Assembly (NCBI RefSeq): GCF_042652965.1
Contig: NZ_JBHSHL010000046.1
Coordinates: forward strand, 1-7,194
DNA: 7,194 nt
Direction of reading: 5' to 3'
Source: Filifactor villosus
Lineage (GTDB): Bacteria > Bacillota > Clostridia > Peptostreptococcales > Filifactoraceae
A model generated the notes under the pieces. That model saw only the letters and a program-made list of their open reading frames with translations, searched no databases and was not told the origin of the DNA. The translations under genes were made by a program, and so were the position numbers. Numbering within the stretch: position 1 is the first letter of the stretch; each line of letters starts with the position of its first letter. This document shows positions 1-5,353 of the stretch, piece by piece.

Positions 1-14
1 AGTTGAAATTTTGT

Positions 15-69
15 TTGAAATTCCAACTTTTTTTGCTTGTTTTTTCTCATTTAACTCAGAAACTCAGGA
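15..69 (+). repeat. Repeat D, left copy
   Basis: Two exact blocks, 15-28 (14 bp, TTGAAATTCCAACT) and 51-69 (19 bp, TTAACTCAGAAACTCAGGA), are 22 bp apart. Both reappear inverted at 7125-7179 with the same 22-bp spacing while the spacer differs. Bases 1-28 can also fold as a hairpin (AGTTG/CAACT plus inner AATTT/AAATT). Confidence 0.85.
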
Positions 70-209
70 AACACCGCACAAAGACACAACATGTTCTTTT
101 TATCGTTTTGAAAATACATAAAGTTTGTGAAACGAACGGTTTCAAGTACTCCTTTCCTCCGTACGAAAACCGATTCAAGCTTATTTTGTGAATCATGAGA
201 TATCTTCTC
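70..209. other. Gene-free stretch between repeats D and C, with a hairpin
   Basis: AT-rich, no believable gene. It opens with ACACCGCACAAAG (71-83), which resembles the end motif of module B, as if a B-type end survives here. A hairpin is visible at 137-172: CGGTTT/AAACCG outside and GTAC/GTAC inside, with small internal loops. It has no counterpart in the right-hand block. Confidence 0.4.
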
Positions 210-210
210 A

Positions 211-322
211 ACTATTCTCTAATAGAAGTAGGGATATATCTGTTTTTCAACCCACGAAAATTCGTTTTCTCTTCTATGGGTCACAGATTGTTTATATCTA
301 CAATTCAAAGGAAGAATAGTAT
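211..322 (+). repeat. Repeat C, left copy
   Basis: About 112 bp starting ACTATT and ending AATAGTAT (315-322). It matches 6994-7104 in direct orientation, including a perfect 29-bp run at 270-298 (equal to 7052-7080). Inner inverted parts (ATAGAAG/CTTCTAT, TTTTC/GAAAA) show it can fold. The terminal motif is the same as in module A, so A and C may be one element type with different cores. Confidence 0.85.
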
Positions 323-467
323 TAAGGCAATGCCGCACAAATGCGAAATTTTGATTTTTTTATGGAGTTGTAAAAAATAAAATTCTTTCAAATCAATGCG
401 TTTAAGAGATTCATCATCCCTTTAAAAGTGATATTACGATGATTTTTTGAATTATGCGGTGTTTTCT
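315..467 (+). repeat. Repeat B, left copy
   Basis: About 153 bp, matching 6698-6850 in inverted orientation at roughly 86% by eye. Its ends are imperfect inverted repeats (TAAGGCAATGCCGCACAA and, from the other end, TAAGAAAACACCGCATAA). It shares the AATAGTAT junction with module C. It has no coding capacity beyond chance. Confidence 0.85.
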
Positions 468-616
468 TAAAACTTCCCTCATTTGTACTGTTTTCCGCCT
501 CAAATTCCGGTTATACAAAATACATCATTACCCAAAAATACTTTTGACGATCACTTTTTGTATCGAGGCCGATGCTACATACTTTCAAATGACACCGAAC
601 TGCAAACCGGATCCGC
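468..616. other. Gene-free stretch left of the membrane protein gene
   Basis: AT-rich DNA downstream of the 617-937 gene. I see no gene, no clear intrinsic terminator for the minus-strand transcript and no copy of the A-D repeats. The only pattern is a weak CCGGTT (near 507) and AACCGG (near 606) pair about 100 bp apart. Confidence 0.4.
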
Positions 617-937
617 TTATCTATATCTCTTTGTCCTCTTTTTCGCCCTCCACACACCATAACCGCACAGAGCATAGTAGATTAGGAGAAAAAGCCCGAC
701 ATAAAACTCCACTCCCGTTGTCGTATCCCTGCCAAAAGCGATGAGGTAGAGCGTGGGCGATATTCCGACCAAGGTTCCGATCAAAGAGCCCATGCTGAGC
801 AAAACCCCCGCCGTTACCAAAAACAGAGCAAAAAGGGCGGCGGTAGCTTCTATCGAACCTGTCCCCAGCATAAATGCGACCCATATCAGAAACACCAAAA
901 AGAGAATCGCCGGAACAAAATACACAGCCTTCTTCAT
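617..937 (-). CDS. Small four-helix integral membrane protein, unknown function
   Basis: A 106-aa very hydrophobic protein. Four membrane segments can be drawn at about residues 4-25, 30-49, 51-68 and 76-96, followed by a strongly basic tail (97-106, KK, KR and R residues). By the positive-inside rule this puts the C-terminus in the cytoplasm. There is no cleavable signal peptide, no catalytic motif and no family I recognise. The ATG at 937 follows a purine-rich stretch (GGGAGG, then GAGGAG) that fits a ribosome binding site. Immediately upstream is repeat module A (956-1070), whose edge supplies a good promoter (see 953-981). The start codon overlaps by ATGA the stop of a doubtful 76-aa reading frame that runs through the repeat. 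It may also receive read-through from the 300-aa gene upstream. The gene itself looks real from its composition and start site; its role is unknown. Confidence 0.75.
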   Translation of the reverse strand: MKKAVYFVPAILFLVFLIWVAFMLGTGSIEATAALFALFLVTAGVLLSMGSLIGTLVGISPTLYLIAFGRDTTTGVEFYVGLFLLIYYALCGYGVWRAKKRTKRYR

Positions 938-952
938 TTCTCCTCTTCCTCC

Positions 953-981
953 CTTATACTATTATCTGTTAAAATTGACAA
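953..981 (-). promoter_or_regulatory. Outward promoter at the edge of repeat A, facing the membrane protein gene
   Basis: On the minus strand the -35 is TTGTCA (981-976) and the -10 is TATAAG (958-953), with an exact 17-bp spacer. Each box is one base from the sigma-A consensus. The expected start point, near 946, leaves a leader of only about 9 nt that still holds GAGGAG next to the ATG at 937. The equivalent positions in the other A copies are weaker (CTGTCA/TATAAA at 6843-6957, CTGTGA/TACAAA at 3924-4032). Confidence 0.5.
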
Positions 982-1070
982 TTTGAGTACCTTGGAGCAT
1001 ATCCTCCTCCAAACTGTTTTTCGTGGATGATATATTCCGTATACCCGGTATTTCAATCGGAGAATAGTAT
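956..1070 (+). repeat. Repeat A, copy next to the membrane protein gene
   Basis: 115 bp bounded by ATACTATT (956-963) and AATAGTAT (1063-1070). It is about 90% identical by eye to 6843-6957, with equal length and no gaps. A hairpin, TTGGAG/CTCCAA, lies near the centre. It sits between the coding-like 1071-1211 stretch and the ribosome binding site of the membrane protein gene, without a neighbouring B or C module. Confidence 0.88.
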
Positions 1071-1211
1071 TAACAAGTTCCTCATCTCCATAGGTACGGT
1101 CCGCATCGACAGCTTGTGTACATCGGCGAAACGGTTTTTCGTGTTTGTAGAAGGGCACTTCCATACCTTGACCCTAGAACAGGATAATCCCGATCCCTCA
1201 AGACCCTTCTC

Positions 1212-2114
1212 CTACTGCAACCGCTCGCCCTTCAACAGGATTTGCACCGAACCCGCTACCCTTTCGAACTCCTCCAACAACTGCAAGCGTTTCGGAGAAT
1301 CCTCATTATAGAGGTCCGTACTGCCCAGGATCTCGAAATAACAGTCCTCCTTCTTGAAGACGTAGAAATAAAACTCGTGCACCTCCCCTATCGCATAGAG
1401 TTTCATATACAACCTTCCGTCCTCTACCATCCGATACCCGCGCTTCCACGTCCTGCCGCAACAGAGATAACATCTGTCCGTGATCTCGTCCTCACTGAAA
1501 CTTCCGTACTTGTTCCCGATGCTCAGATGGATCCTGTTGTCATGGTTATCGTGCTCCACATAGACTCTATCGTAAAGTTTATAGGGATGTTCCAAAAGTT
1601 CATACGCGGAGATATCGATCTTGTAACGCAAGAGTGCCCCGTCTTCCCCCGGGAGTTCGAAGGTTCTGTACACGGAAGGTCTCCTTCCGTGCAAGAGTCC
1701 TCTTATCTTCTCCGCATCCTCATCCGAAAGGTCCGCTCCTACCTCCAATTCAAAAAAGGTGTCGATTCTGTAGCCCGTCTCCTCATCCGGTTTCATCTCC
1801 TGAACAAGGCAGATGTCTTCCTTCCGTGTTATTTTAAGGCAAGAAAATACAAGGCTGAATTCTCGAAGACTTTTGAAACCGAACTCCTTCCAAAACTCAT
1901 ACTCCTTCTCCTCATAGAGATAAGGGGCGGTCTCGGACCTTTTCAGCCCGTCTTTGATCATATGCAGGAACTCGGCGGTACCGATAGTGCTTTCGCCCCT
2001 TGCAATCGGTCTCAACACCGCCGGAAGGAGCTTGAACTTGTCAACTGCCTGTGCCGCTGCGATATAGCCCCTCTTCCTGTTGTAATATATCCGAACGACC
2101 GCTTTTGACTTCAT
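1212..2114 (-). CDS. 300-aa protein with CdiI/DUF1436-like N-terminal half; possible orphan immunity protein
   Basis: A soluble protein with no signal peptide or membrane segment. I chose the ATG at 2114 because AAGGAG lies 9 nt upstream; the TTG seven codons earlier has no such site. Residues about 40-145 follow the pattern I associate with the CDI immunity family (CdiI, DUF1436). This is an early helix of the type IGTAEFLHMIKDGLKRS (44-60), a WKEFGFKSLREF segment (75-86), alternating strands, then an acidic helix (129-141). The match is from memory of the family pattern, not a search. The C-terminal half (150-300) is not recognised; it holds one CYLCC cluster (215-219) and many aromatic residues, suggesting a beta-rich fold. 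The 503-aa gene ends 66 bp upstream on the same strand with no terminator between, so co-transcription is likely. No partner toxin gene is in the window. An unrelated cytoplasmic protein is a fair alternative. Confidence 0.8.
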   Translation of the reverse strand: MKSKAVVRIYYNRKRGYIAAAQAVDKFKLLPAVLRPIARGESTIGTAEFLHMIKDGLKRSETAPYLYEEKEYEFWKEFGFKSLREFSLVFSCLKITRKEDICLVQEMKPDEETGYRIDTFFELEVGADLSDEDAEKIRGLLHGRRPSVYRTFELPGEDGALLRYKIDISAYELLEHPYKLYDRVYVEHDNHDNRIHLSIGNKYGSFSEDEITDRCYLCCGRTWKRGYRMVEDGRLYMKLYAIGEVHEFYFYVFKKEDCYFEILGSTDLYNEDSPKRLQLLEEFERVAGSVQILLKGERLQ

Positions 2115-2180
2115 CGCTCCCCTCTCCTTTTCCAAATAACAACGGCTTGTTTGTATCCTGTGCTTGTCATTTCGTATGCC

Positions 2181-3692
2181 CTAATAGAACACCTTATATC
2201 CCTCGATCTCTATGCTTTTTTCCGCTTCTTCCATCAGTTCGACAAATTTCTCGCTATCCCTGCTCTTCACAAGTCCGAAGACAAAGAACTCTTCCTCCTT
2301 GTCATCGATACAAAAGAGTAGACTCCCCCTCTCCCGAATCAGATCGGCATACGCCGTTACCCTGTCGTAGACCGTCGCCTCCCCGTCTTCATCAAGCAAC
2401 CGGTCATCCAACGTCCTGCCATCGATGACCGAATTTTCAAGAAGGTCCGCCATCCCCCTCTTGTCGAGAAGGTGGTAGAGACTGTAATGGATGTCTTCCT
2501 CCCAGTCGAACTCGGCGAGGAAGTCGTTCTTATAGAGATAGGAATCGATCAGTTCTTCTCCCGTAATCTTCATCATTGCTTCTTCAATGTCTTCTACGCC
2601 GAACAGAGGATAGAGTGTTTTCGCCATCCTCCTCAGCTTCGTTTCTCTATGCAATTCATCCCTATAGGCAAGCTTCAAATCCGAAGAAAAGGGACAAAGT
2701 ATCATCGGTCCCTCCGAAAGACCTTCCTGATCTTTCTTCCCGCATAAAAACAAAATGGAAGTCGAAAACCCTCCCCTCTTCCATATCCACAGGTTTTCTC
2801 CCCTTCTTTGTGCCTGTCTTTGGAGGTCTTCGATCAAAGCAAAACGATTCTCATAGTCCGTACTGTCCAAAACATACAAGTCTCCCGCTTCCATAATCAG
2901 ACTCTCGAAGGTAGCGCCTTTCAAATTCAGTACCGCAGTTCTCTTCCGCAAAAGTTGCTCCACCAACGCATCAAAACTCTTTGCCCGATGTGCCTGCGGA
3001 TAGTCGTTCTTCTTCTCGGTATTCAAAGCGAAATACTGGTTGAGGCTCTCATAGAGCCCCCCGCCTTCAAAGAGACTGTCCAAGACTTGGATCGGCTTGT
3101 CATAACCCTTCTGCTTTATAGAAGTCATCGTCATATACTTGAGGAAGGAGAACAGGATATAAAATGATATTTGAAGCTCCGAGGTGTCCCTGAGGCTGAA
3201 CTTCGGACCACGGCTTTTTCGAATGATCTCCGCCCTGTTCTCCGATTCGGATTCATCAATCGTATTCTCCTTCCAATCGAGACTCTCACCCACCAAACTC
3301 AGATAGTAGTTCTTCTCCTTGGAGCTGTGATAAAAGACCAGTTGTGGAGGCAGCAGGCACACCCCTCCTTCCATGTCTCTTACACACATGTTTATATAAT
3401 CCGCACCAAAGACGACCGTGACCGTATCGACAAGAGTCGGGGGATGGATCTTGGTAAGAAGTCCCCAGGACTGCACCTGCGAAAGGATCTTCGGGATCGA
3501 AAAACTGACGACATCCTCTTCCTCTAAAGTCCCCACCTCGTGCATTCTCTGTGCAAACAGAATGATATTGCGAGCATAGTCGAAGGCAAACTCCTCCTCA
3601 TACGCCTCCCGTCCTTCTACCTCAAACTCTCTGTAATAGATGAGGGGAATCTTCGTCCTTTCCTTCCTCTTGAACAAATCGAATACTCCCAT
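2181..3692 (-). CDS. 503-aa uncharacterised protein, DUF6630-like C-terminus
   Basis: The ATG at 3692 is preceded by AAGGAGG about 4 nt away; in-frame codons further upstream (to 3866) lack a comparable site and have untypical composition, so the short start is preferred. The protein opens with MGVFDLFKRK, a soluble lead-in common in small cytoplasmic Bacillota proteins, and has no signal peptide. Residues 1-200 are unrecognised. Residues 240-350 are a mixed alpha/beta region with a paired-aromatic stretch (LWIWKRGGF, 301-309). Residues about 395-503 contain an FDWEED motif (395-400), an acidic linker and a predicted helix, strand (LLFCID, 458-463), strand, helix order that resembles my memory of DUF6630, a family often seen among immunity-type proteins. 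That resemblance is weak. It is first in a probable two-gene minus-strand operon with the 300-aa gene; an operator-like palindrome overlaps the candidate promoter at 3796-3825. Confidence 0.82.
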   Translation of the reverse strand: MGVFDLFKRKERTKIPLIYYREFEVEGREAYEEEFAFDYARNIILFAQRMHEVGTLEEEDVVSFSIPKILSQVQSWGLLTKIHPPTLVDTVTVVFGADYINMCVRDMEGGVCLLPPQLVFYHSSKEKNYYLSLVGESLDWKENTIDESESENRAEIIRKSRGPKFSLRDTSELQISFYILFSFLKYMTMTSIKQKGYDKPIQVLDSLFEGGGLYESLNQYFALNTEKKNDYPQAHRAKSFDALVEQLLRKRTAVLNLKGATFESLIMEAGDLYVLDSTDYENRFALIEDLQRQAQRRGENLWIWKRGGFSTSILFLCGKKDQEGLSEGPMILCPFSSDLKLAYRDELHRETKLRRMAKTLYPLFGVEDIEEAMMKITGEELIDSYLYKNDFLAEFDWEEDIHYSLYHLLDKRGMADLLENSVIDGRTLDDRLLDEDGEATVYDRVTAYADLIRERGSLLFCIDDKEEEFFVFGLVKSRDSEKFVELMEEAEKSIEIEGYKVFY

Positions 3693-3795
3693 ACTTCCTC
3701 CTTTCCAAACTCTATCCTGTTGACTTGAATTTCGGGCGAAAACAGTGTCTTGATCGGTTTTGTGATCCTCACTCGTCATCCAAATCGCTTGCATT

Positions 3796-3830
3796 AAAAT
3801 ATCTTTCCTGTTCCTGATATCACAACAGGA
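3796..3830 (-). promoter_or_regulatory. Candidate promoter with overlapping palindrome, two-gene operon
   Basis: On the minus strand, TTGTGA (3825-3820) and TATTTT (3801-3796) sit 18 bp apart, giving a leader of about 95 nt before the ATG at 3692. An inverted repeat, TCCTGTT (3806-3812) and AACAGGA (3824-3830), lies across the -35 and the spacer, where a repressor could act. A third related half-site, ATCCTGTTG (3714-3722), lies in the leader and is the exact complement of CAACAGGAT (3823-3831). Both promoter boxes are imperfect, so this is a candidate only. Confidence 0.35.
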
Positions 3831-3923
3831 TCCGGAATTTAAACAAAATGCCTCTCCCTTCACCACCTGTCATCCGTCGGGAAAACTCATCGCAAAGATA
3901 AGAAAGTCCCTCATCACCGTTTT

Positions 3924-4032
3924 GTACTATTTTCTTTTAAAATTCACAGGTTGAATGCTTTGACCTGCCTTTTTCAAAATTGTTTTTCGATAATGATATA
4001 TTCTATATACCCGACATTTCAAATGGAAAATA
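3924..4032 (+). repeat. Repeat A, diverged copy upstream of the operon
   Basis: Starts GTACTATT and keeps the well-conserved core TTTTTCGATAATGATATATTC and TATACCCGACATTT (about 3982-4019), but has lost the AATAGTAT end (now GGAAAATA). The central hairpin survives as TTTGA/TCAAA with a paired base change compared with TTTGG/CCAAA elsewhere. It runs straight into a module B copy. Confidence 0.75.
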
Positions 4033-4182
4033 AGGCAATCCCGCATCCTTTGAAAAATCAGACCAAACCCTGTTTTTTCAGGTAAATATATTTTCCAAAG
4101 TATTTGTTTTACACGATTTTTGTATTTCGTAAACCAACGGAAAAATTATTTGGTGCCTTTGTGCGGTATCTCCATTATACTG
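4030..4182 (+). repeat. Repeat B, diverged copy
   Basis: About 150 bp with B-like ends: ATAAGGCAATCCCGCA (4030-4045) on the left and TTTGTGCGGTATCTCC (4158-4173) on the right, leading to ATTATACT. The interior differs from the two edge copies, so this is recognised by its ends, length and position next to module A. A small CCTG/CAGG hairpin with a T6 loop lies at 4069-4082. Confidence 0.5.
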
Positions 4183-4188
4183 TATTTG

Positions 4189-4225
4189 AACGGTTCATAC
4201 CGATGAGCTGTACCTATGAACTGTT
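4189..4225. other. Stem-loop downstream of the GNAT gene
   Basis: AACGGTTCATA (4189-4199) and TATGAACTGTT (4215-4225) are inverted with one mismatch (a G-U pair in plus-strand RNA) around a 15-nt loop. On the plus strand it runs into TTTTT, like a weak terminator, but no plus-strand gene lies upstream. On the minus strand, downstream of the GNAT stop at 4267, no T-run follows. It may be a weak two-way terminator. Confidence 0.3.
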
Positions 4226-4266
4226 TTTATGATTTGTAGGACGGATGTTTCTTCAAATTTTACTTC

Positions 4267-4815
4267 CTACCTTTCATCCGAAAGGATGGAGTAATAGCTT
4301 GCGTCGCAGATTCCCGTATTGTTCCAATCGCAATGTCTCAACGTCCCCTCGTACTTCATTTTGCACTTTTGCATAACCTTGCCCGAATTGGGGTTTTGCG
4401 GATCGTGCCTTGACTGGATACAGGTGTAACCGACCTCATCGAACAAGAAGTCGATCACCGCCTTCAAAGCCTCCGAGGTGACCCCCCTCCTCCACCAACT
4501 TCGCGAAATACAGTAGCCGACATGGGCAAGCTCCGCCTTTTCGTTTTGCCTGACGACACTGATACTTCCGATCGGCTCCATAAACTCTTTGGGAACAATC
4601 GCCCACTGATAGAAGTCCTCCTTCTCATACATCCCCGTCCACTCTGCAAGGACCTCCCTCGTTACCTCGACATCCTTATGTGCCGGCCAAATCAAATAAG
4701 CGGTAACTTCCTCATCCGAAGCCCAGTTATCGAACATCATCTGCGCATCTTCCATCTCAAACCTTCTGAGTATCAATCTCTCGGTTTCCAAGCGTCGTGT
4801 TCCTCTATGTTCCAT
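4267..4815 (-). CDS. GNAT-family N-acetyltransferase, RimJ/RimL-like
   Basis: A 182-aa protein of the usual length for single-domain GNAT enzymes, which move the acetyl group from acetyl-CoA to an amine. The N-terminus shows the RimJ/RimL-type opening LETERLILRRF (9-19). Motif A is GYCISRSWWRRGVTSEAL (100-117); the R-R-G-V-T-S loop (109-114) is the expected acetyl-CoA pyrophosphate-binding turn. The NPNSGKVMQKCKMKYEG segment (141-157) is the classic second half, where the NxxS turn precedes the cofactor-facing helix. Family membership is clear; the substrate (a ribosomal protein N-terminus, another protein or a small molecule) cannot be told. ATG at 4815 has GGAGG 6 nt upstream. It stands alone: the nearest gene downstream on the same strand starts 575 bp away beyond repeat modules, and the plus-strand gene to the right is divergent. 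I see no convincing promoter within 150 bp upstream. Confidence 0.93.
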   Translation of the reverse strand: MEHRGTRRLETERLILRRFEMEDAQMMFDNWASDEEVTAYLIWPAHKDVEVTREVLAEWTGMYEKEDFYQWAIVPKEFMEPIGSISVVRQNEKAELAHVGYCISRSWWRRGVTSEALKAVIDFLFDEVGYTCIQSRHDPQNPNSGKVMQKCKMKYEGTLRHCDWNNTGICDASYYSILSDER

Positions 4816-5110
4816 ATCCTACCTCCAAACATAACAAATGATAACTCTATTTTCCATTCTTCCGACTCCAAGCAAAATACACCTGACCGAAGGATCTCCG
4901 CAATCATACTTTGACATAATTGAAAACCATGAATGTTCTTCTCGTTGCACATTTCCTCTACAATCACGATCTAAATCTATTGTATCAGAGCCACCCTACT
5001 CTATCAATCTTTTCCGTCTCAGACTCCTATTTGATGAAAAGACCGAATGCGATAAGTGACGGAGCTTTTTCAATCAGTATCCTACAATCTCCCTCGAGTG
5101 CCTATATTAT
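4816..5110. other. Intergenic stretch between the divergent GNAT and 427-aa genes
   Basis: No gene is supported; reading frames on both strands here have poor composition and no ribosome binding site. A TTGACA (4911-4916, plus strand) lacks a -10 at the right distance. No copy of repeats A-D is visible. Confidence 0.5.
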
Positions 5111-5111
5111 A

Positions 5112-5140
5112 TTGGAAGTCTTCCTTCTTTGTGATATAAT
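5112..5140 (+). promoter_or_regulatory. Sigma-A-type promoter of the 427-aa gene
   Basis: TTGGAA (5112-5117) and a perfect TATAAT (5135-5140) are separated by 17 bp. The preceding base pair TG (5131-5133, GTG) gives a partial extended -10. Transcription would start near 5147, leaving a leader of about 205 nt before the ATG at 5354. Confidence 0.65.
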
Positions 5141-5150
5141 GGTAATACTA

Positions 5151-5180
5151 TTTCAGCTCCGGGGTTTACAAGGACTGAAA
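5151..5180 (+). promoter_or_regulatory. Stem-loop at the 5' end of the 427-aa gene leader
   Basis: TTTCAG-C-TCC (5151-5160) can pair with GGACTGAAA (5172-5180), a 9-bp stem with a single bulged C and an 11-nt loop. It falls only a few nucleotides after the predicted transcription start. A 5'-terminal hairpin like this can protect mRNA from decay or be part of a regulatory leader. I recognise no riboswitch class. Confidence 0.4.
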
Positions 5181-5252
5181 GAGAGTTGTTTAGTACTGTT
5201 CTCCGATCGAAGAGTCGTAATACCGCACCTTCAGAGGCGAAAATTGTTTCAG

Positions 5253-5272
5253 TTCCCTTATAATAAGGGGAA
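5253..5272 (+). promoter_or_regulatory. Second hairpin in the 427-aa gene leader
   Basis: TTCCCTTA (5253-5260) pairs with TAAGGGGAA (5264-5272), an 8-bp stem with one bulged G and a 3-nt loop. No U-run follows, so it is not an intrinsic terminator. Its role is unknown. Confidence 0.3.
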
Positions 5273-5353
5273 GGACTTTCGATTGTTCTAACGGATAACG
5301 GTACAGATTCCTTCACAAGAAAGCCGGAGAAATCGCGGACAGGAGATCGTAAG

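Larger units (their letters stand above)
934..1164 (-). pseudogene. 76-aa reading frame, possible gene remnant fused to repeat module A
   Basis: The first 31 codons or so (1164 to about 1071) lie in GC-richer, coding-like DNA and give a plausible charged peptide (for example VDADRTYGDEELVN). The rest is translated from repeat A (956-1070) and closely matches the same-frame translation of the A copy at 6843-6957, as any two copies of a repeat would. The third A copy (about 3924-4032) has an in-frame stop, so the repeat part is not under general coding constraint. The frame ends in TGA overlapping the ATG of the membrane protein gene (ATGA, 937-934), a layout typical of translational coupling. 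The ATG at 1164 has only a weak AAGG close by. Most likely this is the front part of a decayed gene cut by a repeat insertion; a real small protein is less likely. Confidence 0.25.

Noticed and set aside
195..380. 61-aa plus-strand frame across repeats C and B
   Set aside because: Consists of repeat sequence; its similarity to the 6785-6985 translation is due to the inverted B copies, not to a protein family.
1..480. CRISPR array at the repeat-rich edges
   Set aside because: The repeats are long, modular and few, with no short regularly spaced identical units and no cas genes.
1242..2108. Long open frame (288 aa) on the plus strand opposite the 300-aa gene
   Set aside because: It lies fully antisense to a gene with a good ribosome binding site and coherent protein. 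Its own composition is unlike a normal protein and it has no start signals.
3693..3866. N-terminal extension of the 503-aa protein by 58 residues
   Set aside because: It would cover the candidate promoter and palindrome. The residues are unlike the rest of the protein, and the internal ATG has the ideal AAGGAGG site.
4275..4290. CATCC-GAAA-GGATG hairpin at the end of the GNAT gene as a terminator
   Set aside because: It lies inside the last codons of the gene, the stem is only 5 bp and no T-run follows on the minus strand.
4920..5291. 123-aa plus-strand frame upstream of the 427-aa gene
   Set aside because: It runs over the promoter at 5112-5140 and the leader hairpins, lacks a ribosome binding site and has no recognisable domain.
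5212..5353. Riboswitch in the leader of the 427-aa gene
   Set aside because: I checked by eye for the conserved cores of common classes (guanidine, purine, SAM, c-di-GMP, preQ1) and found none.
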